From DASWJZ01 sp963792885 (GTDB lineage: Bacteria > Pseudomonadota > Alphaproteobacteria > Rhizobiales > Afifellaceae): DNA of 64,000 bases. Of the stretch, positions 35,691-43,621 are shown one piece after another. The notes beneath the pieces were generated by a model, which searched no databases, was not told the DNA's origin, and was given only the letters and a program-made list of their open reading frames with translations. The stretch's first letter is position 1. Every line of letters starts with the position of its first letter. Made by a program: the position numbers and the translations under genes. The stretch is taken from NCBI GenBank assembly GCA_963792885.1, contig CAWBXX010000006.1:434001-498000 (forward strand). The letters are read 5' to 3'.

Positions 35691-35700
35691 TCGTATACAA
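35691..35700. promoter_or_regulatory. Candidate GntR/FCD operator
   Basis: TCGTATACAA fits the TNGTNNACNA dyad preferred by FadR-type GntR regulators, with the palindromic core GTATAC. It is located in the divergent gap, 46 bp before the GntR start and 171 bp before the ATPase start, and lies in a locally AT-rich segment. Confidence 0.45.
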
Positions 35701-35745
35701 TTGAATTTGAGGTCGAGTTCAAAAGGGGCGGCGCCTGGGGGTCGA

Positions 35746-36492
35746 ATGGGAGAAATCGCTGGAGAATCCGCGACGCTTGATCGCGAGAGCCTGCCGGGCA
35801 GGCCCGTCGTGCGCAGTCCAAAGGCGGCGCGCATTCACTCAGCGCTGCTCGCCGCCATTCTCGATCACCGCTTGCCGCCTGGCGCGCGGCTGCCGGAGGA
35901 CGAACTCGGCGCGATCTACGGCGTGAGCCGTACCATCGTCCGCGCCGCGCTGCAGGCGCTCGCGCATGAGCGAGTGGTGACGATCGAGCCGAACCGCGGC
36001 GCGCATGTCGCCGAGCCGACAGCGGAGGAGGCGCGCCACGTCTTCGAGGCGCGCTCGGTGATCGAACCGCGGCTTGCGGCAATGGCGGCGAAGCTCGCAA
36101 CTGCCGACGATGCGGCGCTTCTCAAGCGCCATATCCGCGACGAGAGTACCGCGCTGGCGGCGGGCGATACCGGCCGCGCCATCGCGCTTTCTGGCGAGTT
36201 CCACGTGGCGATCGCCGCTATCGCGAACCAGCCGATTCTAGCAGGCTTCGTGCGGGAGCTTGTCTCGCGCTCCTCGCTCATCATCGCTCTCTATTGGCGG
36301 CGGCCGGACGCGATCTGCGAGCGCCACGCGCACACCGAGCTCGTCGCTGCTATCGGCGCGCACGAGAGCCGGCGCGCGTCCGACCTGATGATGAGCCATC
36401 TTGTCGACGTGCTGTCAGGTCTCGATCTTCGCCCACGCAGCCAGGGCCAGGCCCGGCTGCACGACGTGCTCGCGGGCGGCGGATCGGGATGA
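35746..36492 (+). CDS. GntR-family (FCD/FadR-type) regulator
   Basis: The 248-residue regulator has a winged helix (about 22-85: LPEDELGAIYGVSRTIVRAALQAL by pieces) and an all-helical FCD ligand domain (about 95-220) with FEARSVIEPRLAAMAA and the metal-ligand pattern of Asp/His residues (HIRDE, GEFHVAIA, HTELVAAI). ATG 35746 starts at MGEIAGESATL, with GGGGGTCG upstream. Being divergent from the polyamine-type importer and racemase, it most likely represses that operon and responds to its substrate or a metabolite. Confidence 0.9.
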   Translation: MGEIAGESATLDRESLPGRPVVRSPKAARIHSALLAAILDHRLPPGARLPEDELGAIYGVSRTIVRAALQALAHERVVTIEPNRGAHVAEPTAEEARHVFEARSVIEPRLAAMAAKLATADDAALLKRHIRDESTALAAGDTGRAIALSGEFHVAIAAIANQPILAGFVRELVSRSSLIIALYWRRPDAICERHAHTELVAAIGAHESRRASDLMMSHLVDVLSGLDLRPRSQGQARLHDVLAGGGSG

Positions 36493-36520
36493 CTGGAATC
36501 GGAGCTTTCGCGCGACGTCC

Positions 36521-36754
36521 TCAACCCCGCTTCACGATGAAAATGCCAAGCACGATCGAAATCGCCGTGGCGATATAGAGCGAGAGCCCCAGCGGCTCGA
36601 TGAAGCGCATCCACAAAAGGTGGATGGCGACGAAGACAACCACGCCGATGAAGCCGCGGTCGAAGGCGTTCGTGGTGATAGGCAGGAAGCCCTCGCGCTG
36701 AGGAGCGGTCGGCTCGGCCTGCGCTGCCGCGATGGGATCGTGCTTAGCTGCCAT
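36521..36754 (-). CDS. Small two-helix membrane protein of the sugar/polyol importer operon
   Basis: The 77-residue protein has a soluble N-terminus of about 30 residues and two membrane helices (GFIGVVVFVAIHLLWMRF and LGLSLYIATAISIVLGIFIV). It is separated by 3 bp from the upstream permease gene and so is the last gene of the importer operon. Small membrane proteins at this place are seen in other polyol/glycerol-type importer operons; the role is unknown. Confidence 0.8.
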   Translation of the reverse strand: MAAKHDPIAAAQAEPTAPQREGFLPITTNAFDRGFIGVVVFVAIHLLWMRFIEPLGLSLYIATAISIVLGIFIVKRG

Positions 36755-36757
36755 GTG

Positions 36758-37594
36758 CTATCCCTTCACCGCGCCGAAGGTGAGGCCGTGGACGATGTGC
36801 CGCTGCGCGATGCCGACAAGGATCAGCGCCGGCAGCAACGTCAGCGTCGCGGTCGCCGCCATCTGACCCCAATTAGTGCCGGTCACCGTCACGAACTCCG
36901 CGAGACCCGTCGTGATGGTACGCGCGTGAACGCTCGTCAGCGTGGCGGCGAAGAGGTACTCGTTCCAGGCGAAGACCCAGGTCAGGATCGCCGTCACCGC
37001 CAGGCCTGGCCGCGCCAGCGGCAGGATGACCTTGGTCAGAACCTGCCAGGTATTGGCCCCATCGACGAAGGCGGCCTCGTCAAGCTCCTTCGGGATGCCT
37101 TCCACGATGCCGCGCAGCGTCCAGATCGCGAACGGCAGGTTGAACACGCAATAAAGGAGGATCAGGCCCGTGCGCGTGTCGTAGAGCTTCCAGTCGCCGA
37201 TGGCGAAGGCGCGCGTGAACAGCAGGAACAGCGGCAGGAGGAACACCGCGGGCGGCGCCATGCGGTTGGTGATCGTCCAGAAGAAGATGTTCTCCTTGCC
37301 GACCAGCGGGTAGCGGGAGAGCGCGTAGCAGGCGAGAAGAGCCAACGCGGTGACAAGGATCGCGTTCGACGAGGCGACGATGAGCGAATTCATCATGTAG
37401 AGCTGGAAGGATGGATTGGTCAGCGTGTCGGTGTAGTTCGCCCAGAAAATGTGGGTGACGATGAAGTTCGGCTTGCCGAACAGCTCCACACGGCTCTTCG
37501 CGGCGACGACGAACATCCAGTAGATCGGGAAGAGCGTCACCAGGCTTGCGGCGATCCAGAAGAGAACCTGGCCCAGACGACTTTCCGCGCGCAT
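36758..37594 (-). CDS. Carbohydrate ABC importer permease, MalG/UgpE type
   Basis: The 278-residue permease has six membrane helices and the coupling loop DEAAFVDGANTWQVLTKVILP (pieces: ELDEAAFVDGANTWQ). ATG 37594 overlaps the stop of the upstream permease as TGATG; the longer frame is a shadow. It is the MalG-like half of the channel, with the C-terminus ending in the typical GLTFGAVKG. Confidence 0.92.
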   Translation of the reverse strand: MRAESRLGQVLFWIAASLVTLFPIYWMFVVAAKSRVELFGKPNFIVTHIFWANYTDTLTNPSFQLYMMNSLIVASSNAILVTALALLACYALSRYPLVGKENIFFWTITNRMAPPAVFLLPLFLLFTRAFAIGDWKLYDTRTGLILLYCVFNLPFAIWTLRGIVEGIPKELDEAAFVDGANTWQVLTKVILPLARPGLAVTAILTWVFAWNEYLFAATLTSVHARTITTGLAEFVTVTGTNWGQMAATATLTLLPALILVGIAQRHIVHGLTFGAVKG

Positions 37595-38475
37595 CACTCC
37601 CCCGTGTCCTGTCCGCGTCGCGTCATCAGCCCGGCATAGAGGAGCCAGCAGATGACGATCGTGAAATAGAGGGTGAGCAGCGACGCCGCCGAGCCGAAGC
37701 CGTAGTCGGTCTTCGGAAAGACGACGCGCCATATGTAGAGGCCGATATAGCGCGTGGCGGCGCCTGGGCCGCCGCCGGTCAGCATCCATACCTCGTCGAC
37801 AATCCTGAGCGCATCCATCAGCCGGATGAAGACGGTCGCCAGGATCGCCGGCCGCAGCAGCGGCAACGTGATGTACCAGAAGATCTGGGCGCGGCTGGCG
37901 CCGTCGATCTGTGCCTGTTCGAACGGCTCCTTCGGCATCGCTGAAAGCGCAGCGAGAAGCGTGAGCGTAACGAGCGGCGTCCAGTGCCACACGTCCATCA
38001 GGACAGTCGTGATGAAAGCCTGGTTCGGGTAGCGGCCGATCTGCAGCGTGATCCCGAACCAATGATCGAAATAATAGGGGAGGGGACCAAGGCCCGGCAC
38101 GGTGAGGAGGCGCCAGGTCGCGCCGACCGCGATTGGCGCCACCATGAGCGGCAGCGTGTGAATGGTGCGGAAGAAGCCTTTGAGCGGGAAGTCGCGCATC
38201 AGAAGCTGGGCGAGCAGATAGCCGAGCACGACCTCGCTCAGCACCGCCCAGAAGCCGAACTTCACGGTGAGCCAGATCGAGTGCAGGAACTGTTCGTCGA
38301 AGACGAGCCGGCGATAGTTCTCGACCCCGGCGAAATGTGGCGTCGGATCGAGCGCGAAGGAGTTCCAGCTGGTGAAGCCGACAACCAGAACGTAGAGGAA
38401 CGGCAGAACGCCGAAAACTCCGAGGACTGCTAGCGTCGGCGCTAGAAGCAGCCAGCCGGTCGCCTGCGATCGCAT
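37594..38475 (-). CDS. Carbohydrate ABC importer permease, MalF/UgpA type
   Basis: The 293-residue permease has six membrane helices and the coupling motif EQAQIDGASRAQIFWYITLP (pieces: FEQAQIDGASRAQIF). It is the MalF-like partner of the next gene, to which it is translationally coupled. The gap of 132 bp before it contains a strong hairpin following the binding-protein gene. Confidence 0.92.
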   Translation of the reverse strand: MRSQATGWLLLAPTLAVLGVFGVLPFLYVLVVGFTSWNSFALDPTPHFAGVENYRRLVFDEQFLHSIWLTVKFGFWAVLSEVVLGYLLAQLLMRDFPLKGFFRTIHTLPLMVAPIAVGATWRLLTVPGLGPLPYYFDHWFGITLQIGRYPNQAFITTVLMDVWHWTPLVTLTLLAALSAMPKEPFEQAQIDGASRAQIFWYITLPLLRPAILATVFIRLMDALRIVDEVWMLTGGGPGAATRYIGLYIWRVVFPKTDYGFGSAASLLTLYFTIVICWLLYAGLMTRRGQDTGE

Positions 38476-38571
38476 GTGCCCCCCGTTCCTTGTCAGCCCT
38501 CCGGGAGACGCGGAATGCCTCCCTGACGACGGGAGGCGCGCCGCGCTACCCGCGCTGGCCGAAAAGCGCAG

Positions 38572-38596
38572 CCGGGGCGGCCGTCGGCCGCCCCGG
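38572..38596 (-). terminator. Intercistronic stem-loop after the sugar-binding protein gene
   Basis: CCGGGGCGGCC (38572-38582) and GGCCGCCCCGG (38586-38596) form a perfect 11-bp GC stem with a 3-base loop, 11 bp downstream of the binding-protein stop. On the minus strand a short TTTT occurs 6-9 bases after the stem. It probably gives partial termination or mRNA protection, favouring the binding protein over the permeases. Confidence 0.6.
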
Positions 38597-38607
38597 TCGA
38601 TGTCAGG

Positions 38608-40047
38608 TTACTTGCGATAGCCGAGGTTCTGCAATTCCTGCTCGGCCGTTTCCGCCATCTTGTCGAGCGCGTCGGAGGGGCTGAGCTCGCCGGTGATGGC
38701 CTGATAGAAGAACGGCGCCGTCGCTTCACGCACCTGGGCGTGGAACGGATAGGGAGGCGCGCCGGCAAACAGCTTACCGTCGTTCTTCATCATCGTGTAA
38801 TAGCCGTCGACCTTCCCATCGAGCGCCTGGATCTTCGGATCGTCATAAGTAGACGCCATGACGATACGCGAGCCCGCCGCCGCCCAGTCGGCCTGCACCG
38901 ATTCCTGGCCGATGAACTGAAGGAAGAGCAGCGCCGCTTCCTTGTTCTTCGACGAGGTCGGGATGCCGAAGGCGCCACCGTCGTAGTAGCCGATATAGCC
39001 CGCGCCGGACTCTGCATCGGCCATGACGCCGTCCTCCAGCGGAGGCAGCGCGACGCCAACTTTGCCGACCACTTGCGACTTGTCGGCATTGGTGGCGATC
39101 CAGGCGGCGTTCTCACCGTAGACCAAGCCCTGCGCGGCGCGGCCGGCGGCAAAAGTCGCTGCCACCTCGTCCCAGGTCGACTGAGTCGATTCCGGCGGAG
39201 CATAGTTGAGGTTGTTCAGCCACCACGTCAGCGCGGCCTTGGCCTTGTCGCTGTTCATGGAGCCGCCGTTCGCCACCGTGGCGGCGTAGTTCTTGTCGGC
39301 GTTGATGCCCCAGTTATAGACGCCAAAGGTCGGGGCCACGCTCTCGAAGAACTCATACCACGATGCCGGATGGCCCGTGTGCGCCTGCACCGTCGAGCCC
39401 CAGAGCTCCATGTTGTGGTCTTTACCCCACTGCGTGAAGAACTCGGCGATGTCGGTGTACTGCTGGTGGGTTTTAGCCGGCGCGAGGTCGTATCCGTACT
39501 TCGCCTTGAACGCCGCCTGTACGTCCGCGTCGTCGAACAGGTCCTTGCGATAGAGGTAGACCTTGATGAAGGCCTCCATCGGGATGCCGAAGACGTCGTC
39601 GTTCTTGGTGGGATCCTTGAAGTAGTTGATGAAGGAGGTGAACTTGTCGAAGCTGAAGTCGGGCGACTTGAGCTTGGGATCGTCCGCGAGCGACTTCGTG
39701 ATGTCGACGAGGAAGTTCCGCGCCAGGTAGCTGTAGATGATGTCCTGCTCGATGTAGACAAAGTCATAGATGCCGGTATTGGCCTCCATGTCTTTGATCG
39801 CCTTGTCGTACATCTGGTCCCAGGACGTCGTCTCGAAATTGACGTTGATACCCGTCGCCTTGGTGAAGGCCGGTCCGAGCACGTCCTTGACGTAGTTCGA
39901 CGGCGGCGTGGACTCCGACACGCCGGTGATGGTGGCACCCTTGTAGGCCGCGCCGGCATCCGACCAGAAGTCGGCCTGCGCAGCTGTACCGCCCGCCAAC
40001 ATGACGACGGCCGCAAGTGCTGCTTTGGCAGTCAAAGCTGAACGCAT
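38608..40047 (-). CDS. Sugar/polyol ABC importer substrate-binding protein
   Basis: The 479-residue periplasmic protein has a Sec signal peptide (MRSALTAKAALAAVVMLAGG, cleavage near AAQA-DF). The type II binding fold is rich in Trp, Tyr and Asp (TSWDQMYDKAIKDME, SWYEFFESVAPTFG, YIGYYDGGAFGIP), as in family-1 sugar and polyol binders. ATG 40047 is favoured over an upstream frame since it opens the signal peptide and is preceded by GGGAGG. Operon partners are two permeases and a small membrane protein; no ATPase gene is found in the operon. Confidence 0.9.
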   Translation of the reverse strand: MRSALTAKAALAAVVMLAGGTAAQADFWSDAGAAYKGATITGVSESTPPSNYVKDVLGPAFTKATGINVNFETTSWDQMYDKAIKDMEANTGIYDFVYIEQDIIYSYLARNFLVDITKSLADDPKLKSPDFSFDKFTSFINYFKDPTKNDDVFGIPMEAFIKVYLYRKDLFDDADVQAAFKAKYGYDLAPAKTHQQYTDIAEFFTQWGKDHNMELWGSTVQAHTGHPASWYEFFESVAPTFGVYNWGINADKNYAATVANGGSMNSDKAKAALTWWLNNLNYAPPESTQSTWDEVAATFAAGRAAQGLVYGENAAWIATNADKSQVVGKVGVALPPLEDGVMADAESGAGYIGYYDGGAFGIPTSSKNKEAALLFLQFIGQESVQADWAAAGSRIVMASTYDDPKIQALDGKVDGYYTMMKNDGKLFAGAPPYPFHAQVREATAPFFYQAITGELSPSDALDKMAETAEQELQNLGYRK

Positions 40048-40542
40048 CTTTGTAATCCTCCCTTCCTTGCGGAGCTCAAGAAGCGAGCCCGGCTGTCTAC
40101 GGACGAGAGCTTGGCCCGCATCCATTCTTCGAGGGGCACTGTCTGGGGAGGCGGCTTGCGCCGAAATGGCAGGGCGATGTCGCTAGCCTGCCAATTTCGT
40201 CATCGTGGGCTGCCTCGGCCTTCGGTTTCCCTGATCAACGACGGTCGCGCAGATACGCCGCGCGCACCACATCGTTTCAGGCATCGCATTGTGCATTTTT
40301 TTCCAAACGAGCGTTCCGAACTGCTTCGCAGCTAGGGCGTGCCGGTGCGCAAAATTTCCCAGAAGCTGATACAAAAAGCGTTCGGAAGGCGCGGTCGGCT
40401 TCCCGAACCGGCGTCGTACGCGTCAAAAAAATATCAATCGGCGTGATTATCTTGGTGGCGCGCCGTGGGTAAGCCGAGTCATATTTGCATCATTCGACAC
40501 CGCGCAAAGCGCGGGTCCAAAAACAACAACAGGGAGGATCGG
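40048..40542. promoter_or_regulatory. Divergent control region between the polyol importer and AraC regulator
   Basis: This 495-bp gap holds no credible gene and is clearly more AT-rich than the flanks (poly-T and poly-A tracts near 40297 and 40425). A direct repeat AGCGTTC(C/G)GAA occurs at 40310-40320 and 40377-40387, 67 bp apart. Direct repeats are the normal operator form for AraC regulators, so these are candidate half-sites for the protein encoded at 40543. Promoter boxes could not be fixed. Confidence 0.45.
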
Positions 40543-41637
40543 ATGGAACGCGTGTCTCTCGCCGACATGCATGTCGGCCCCGATGTTTTTCCGCCCCAGA
40601 CTTCTGTCGAGCGGACATCCAAGCGACGGGTCGCGCGAATGGCGGAGCCCGATTTCGAGCTCATCGTCGGTCAGCCGCGGCAGTCGTTCCGGTGGAACGT
40701 CCACGACTATCCGTTCCCGCTCGCCAAATGGCACTACCATCCCGAATACGAGCTGCATCTGATCCAGAGAACGTCGGGGAAGATGTTCGTCGGCGACTAC
40801 ATCGGCAATTTCCAGGCCGGTGTCCTGGTGCTGACGGGTCCCAATCTACCGCACAACTGGGTGAGCGACATCGCCGTTGGCGAAGTGGTCAAGGATCGCG
40901 ACATGCTGATCCAGTTCGGCGACGGCGTGCTGCGCGACATGATGCGCGTCTGCCCGGAGTTGGAGGAGATCGGCCCGCTTCTAGACGACGCGCGGCACGG
41001 CATTGAGTTCTACGGCGAGGTCGCCAAGACCGGCGCGCGGCTCCTTCGCCAGATCGGCCGCGCCAGTCCGACGCGGAGGATACTTCTTTTCCTGGAGTTG
41101 CTCGATGCACTGAACCGCACGGATCGCCGGAAGACTCTTTCCAGCAGCAACTACGCGCCGACGCTCGATCATGCCGTGTCAGAAGTGATCAACAAGGCGA
41201 TCAACTTGCTCATCTGCAATCTGACCGAGGACATTCGCCTTTCCGACGTTGCGCGCAGCTGCGGTATGTCGGACTCGGCCTTCTCGCGCTTCTTCAAGAA
41301 GAACACCGGTCACGGTTTCGTCCGCTACGTGAACCGCATGCGTGTCAACCGCGCCTGTGCGCTTCTCACGCATACGGAGACGCCGGTTACCGACATCTGC
41401 TTCGAGACCGGGTTCAACAACCTCTCGAACTTCAACCGGCAATTCCTGGCGGTGTGTAACGTGACGCCGTCGGAATACCGACGCTGCTCGCAGCGAAATG
41501 CGACCTGCTCGACGGAGCTGTTCCACGTCGAGGCGCGGCGGTCGCCGGGGATCAACCGGCGGCGCCCGCGTGGTGCGTCGCCGACCTCCAAAGCTCGTCC
41601 GGGCAGCGCAGCGAAATTGGCCAGCAAGCGGCACTGA
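40543..41637 (+). CDS. AraC-family transcriptional regulator
   Basis: The 364-residue regulator has an N-terminal cupin-like sensor (about residues 45-150; FPLAKWHYHPEYELHLI, GPNLPHNWVSD) and a C-terminal double helix-turn-helix (about 230-320; IRLSDVARSCGMSDSAFSRFFK, VTDICFETGFNNLSNFNRQF by pieces). The start is ATG 40543, with GGGAGG 5 bp before. A basic, low-complexity tail of about 50 residues follows. It is divergent from the polyol importer and upstream of two polyol dehydrogenase genes, so it probably activates both sides in response to a sugar or polyol. Confidence 0.9.
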   Translation: MERVSLADMHVGPDVFPPQTSVERTSKRRVARMAEPDFELIVGQPRQSFRWNVHDYPFPLAKWHYHPEYELHLIQRTSGKMFVGDYIGNFQAGVLVLTGPNLPHNWVSDIAVGEVVKDRDMLIQFGDGVLRDMMRVCPELEEIGPLLDDARHGIEFYGEVAKTGARLLRQIGRASPTRRILLFLELLDALNRTDRRKTLSSSNYAPTLDHAVSEVINKAINLLICNLTEDIRLSDVARSCGMSDSAFSRFFKKNTGHGFVRYVNRMRVNRACALLTHTETPVTDICFETGFNNLSNFNRQFLAVCNVTPSEYRRCSQRNATCSTELFHVEARRSPGINRRRPRGASPTSKARPGSAAKLASKRH

Positions 41638-41741
41638 CGTCTGCCGGCCCGTCTCGTTCAAGCAAAGACGAGCTCGAAACCGGTGGTCTTTGCGAGCACC
41701 ATTACTTCCGTGCTCCAGCAATCTTGGAAGGACGCCTAACG

Positions 41742-42820
41742 ATGCCAACGAAGACGATGCAGGCCGTCATCTGCCACGGACCAGAGGACTATCGCCTGGA
41801 AGAGCGGCCGGTGCCGGAGCCCGGGCCGGGCGAGGTGATGATCCGCGTCGAATCGGTCGGCATCTGCGCCAGCGACATCAAGTGCTATCTCGGCGCATCG
41901 TTGTTCTGGGGTGACGAGCATCGCATCGGCTACTGCCAGCCGCCCGTAATCCCGGGCCACGAGTTCGTCGGCAAGGTCGTTGCGCTGGGGGAGGGCGCGG
42001 GTGAGAAATACGGCCTCAAGATCGGCGACCGCGCGGTCTCGGAGCAGATCGTGCCCTGTTGGAAGTGCCGGTATTGCCAGCGTGGGCAGTACCTGGATGT
42101 GCCAAGTCCACGATATCTATGGCTTCCGCCAGCGCACCTTCGGAGCGATGGCGGAGTACATGATCTTTCCCGCCGGTGCGCTGAACTACAAAGTGCCCGA
42201 ACTCGCTTCCGGCGAAGCACGCCGCCTTCATCGAACCGCTTGCCTGCTCCATCCACGCGGTGCAGCGCGGGGATATCGAATTCCAGGACGTGGTGGTGAT
42301 TGCCGGTGCAGGGCCGCTCGGCCTTGGCATGGTCGCGGCGGCGCATCTCAAGGGGCCGCGGCTGCTGATAGCGATCGACTTCAGCGACGACCGGCTGGAG
42401 ACGGCGCGCATGTGCGGCGCTGATCTCGGGCTCAACCCGGGAAAAGTCGACGCGGTCGACGAGGTCATGAAACTCACTGACGGCTATGGCTGCGACGTCT
42501 ATATCGAGGCGACAGGGCATCCGGCGGCAGTGGAAAGCGGTCTCAGGATGATCCGCAAGCTCGGCACCTTCGTTGAGTTCAGCGTGATGCGCGAGCCGGT
42601 CACGGTCGACTGGACGATTATCGGCGACACGAAGGAGCTGAACATCCACGGCGCTCACCTCGGGCCGCATTGCTATCCCGTCGCTATCAAGATGCTGGAG
42701 GAGGGCCGGCTACCGATGGACCGCATCGTCACGCACCAACTACCGCTCGCCGATTTCCAGAAGGGCATCGACCTCGTCGCCTCCGGCCAGAAGTCAATCA
42801 AGGTGACGCTGAGCCCCTGA
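41742..42820 (+). pseudogene. Zinc-dependent polyol dehydrogenase (L-threitol/sorbitol dehydrogenase-like), two 1-base frameshifts
   Basis: The protein is a medium-chain zinc dehydrogenase. It starts at MPTKTMQAVICHGPEDYRLE (GGAAGGA upstream), shows the catalytic zinc site VGICASDIKCY with GHEFVG and the structural zinc cysteines CWKCRYCQRGQ, and has the NAD fold AGAGPLGLGMVAA. The frame breaks twice. WMCQVHDIYGF comes into frame if one C of 42092/42093 is removed, and HAAFIEPLACSIHAV after removing one base at about 42217. The repaired product is about 358 residues. The sequence is closest in style to L-threitol/erythritol-type dehydrogenases and sorbitol dehydrogenase; the substrate is inferred from the polyol importer next door. 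Confidence 0.82.
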
Positions 42821-42857
42821 GCGGTGCGGCGCGGAGAGCTTAGGAAGGGGAAAGGGC

Positions 42858-43583
42858 ATGGAGTTCGACGGGAAACGGGTTCTCGTAACGGGTGCCGGAA
42901 AAGGAATTGGCCGGGTTACCGCGGTCAAGTTGGCGGGCGAAGGCGCAAAGGTGATCGCGCTCAGCCGTACAGCTTCCGACCTGGAGAGCCTGAAGCAAGA
43001 GATCGCATGCGAAACCATCGTATGCGATCTGGCTGACATGGCGGAGACCCGGCGCGCCGTCATCGAGGCGCTGCCGTTCGACCTGCTGGTCAACAACGCA
43101 GGCACCACGAAGCTCGAGCCTTTCATCGACGCGTCGCTTGAGACCTTCGACTGGCTGATGAACGTGAATGCCAAGGCACCGATGGTTGTCGCGCAGGAGG
43201 CGGCGCGCGACTGGATCGCGCGTGGGCACAAGGGTGCGATCGTGAACGTCTCCAGCATGGCCGCATTCCAGGGCCTGCCCGACCACGTTGGCTACTGCGC
43301 CACCAAAGGCGCGCTGGACGCCATGACGCGGGTGATGGCCTCCGAGCTCGGGCCGCACGGTATCCGGGCGAACTGCGTCAATCCGGTCGTGACCTTGACG
43401 CCGATGGCCGTGAAGGCATGGAGCGACGAGGCGAAGGCGGCCTCGATGCTGAGCCGTATTCCCCTCGGCCAATTCGTGGAGCCGGAAGAGGTGGCGGACG
43501 TGATCCTGTTCTTGCTCAGCGACCGCTCCTCGATGGTGAATGGCTCGGAGATATTGGTCGACGGCGGTTTTCGAGCGCGCTGA
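42858..43583 (+). CDS. Short-chain dehydrogenase, L-xylulose reductase (DCXR)-like
   Basis: The 241-residue SDR has the cofactor motif VLVTGAGKGIGR, NNAG, catalytic Ser in NVSSMA and the YxxxK in YCATKGALD. The start MEFDGKRVLVTGAGKGIGR and the end LFLLSDRSSMVNGS are strikingly like dicarbonyl/L-xylulose reductase, an NADP enzyme that interconverts L-xylulose and xylitol or reduces dicarbonyls. It is 37 bp after the zinc dehydrogenase and probably forms a polyol oxidation pair with it under AraC control. Confidence 0.88.
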   Translation: MEFDGKRVLVTGAGKGIGRVTAVKLAGEGAKVIALSRTASDLESLKQEIACETIVCDLADMAETRRAVIEALPFDLLVNNAGTTKLEPFIDASLETFDWLMNVNAKAPMVVAQEAARDWIARGHKGAIVNVSSMAAFQGLPDHVGYCATKGALDAMTRVMASELGPHGIRANCVNPVVTLTPMAVKAWSDEAKAASMLSRIPLGQFVEPEEVADVILFLLSDRSSMVNGSEILVDGGFRAR

Positions 43584-43621
43584 CGACTTCTCAAGCTTGC
43601 CAGCGATTGCGGTCGAGAAGC

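Noticed and set aside
43587..43620. Terminator between the SDR and L,D-transpeptidase genes
   Set aside because: CTTCTC and GAGAAG are 22 bases apart and give only a weak stem without a T run.
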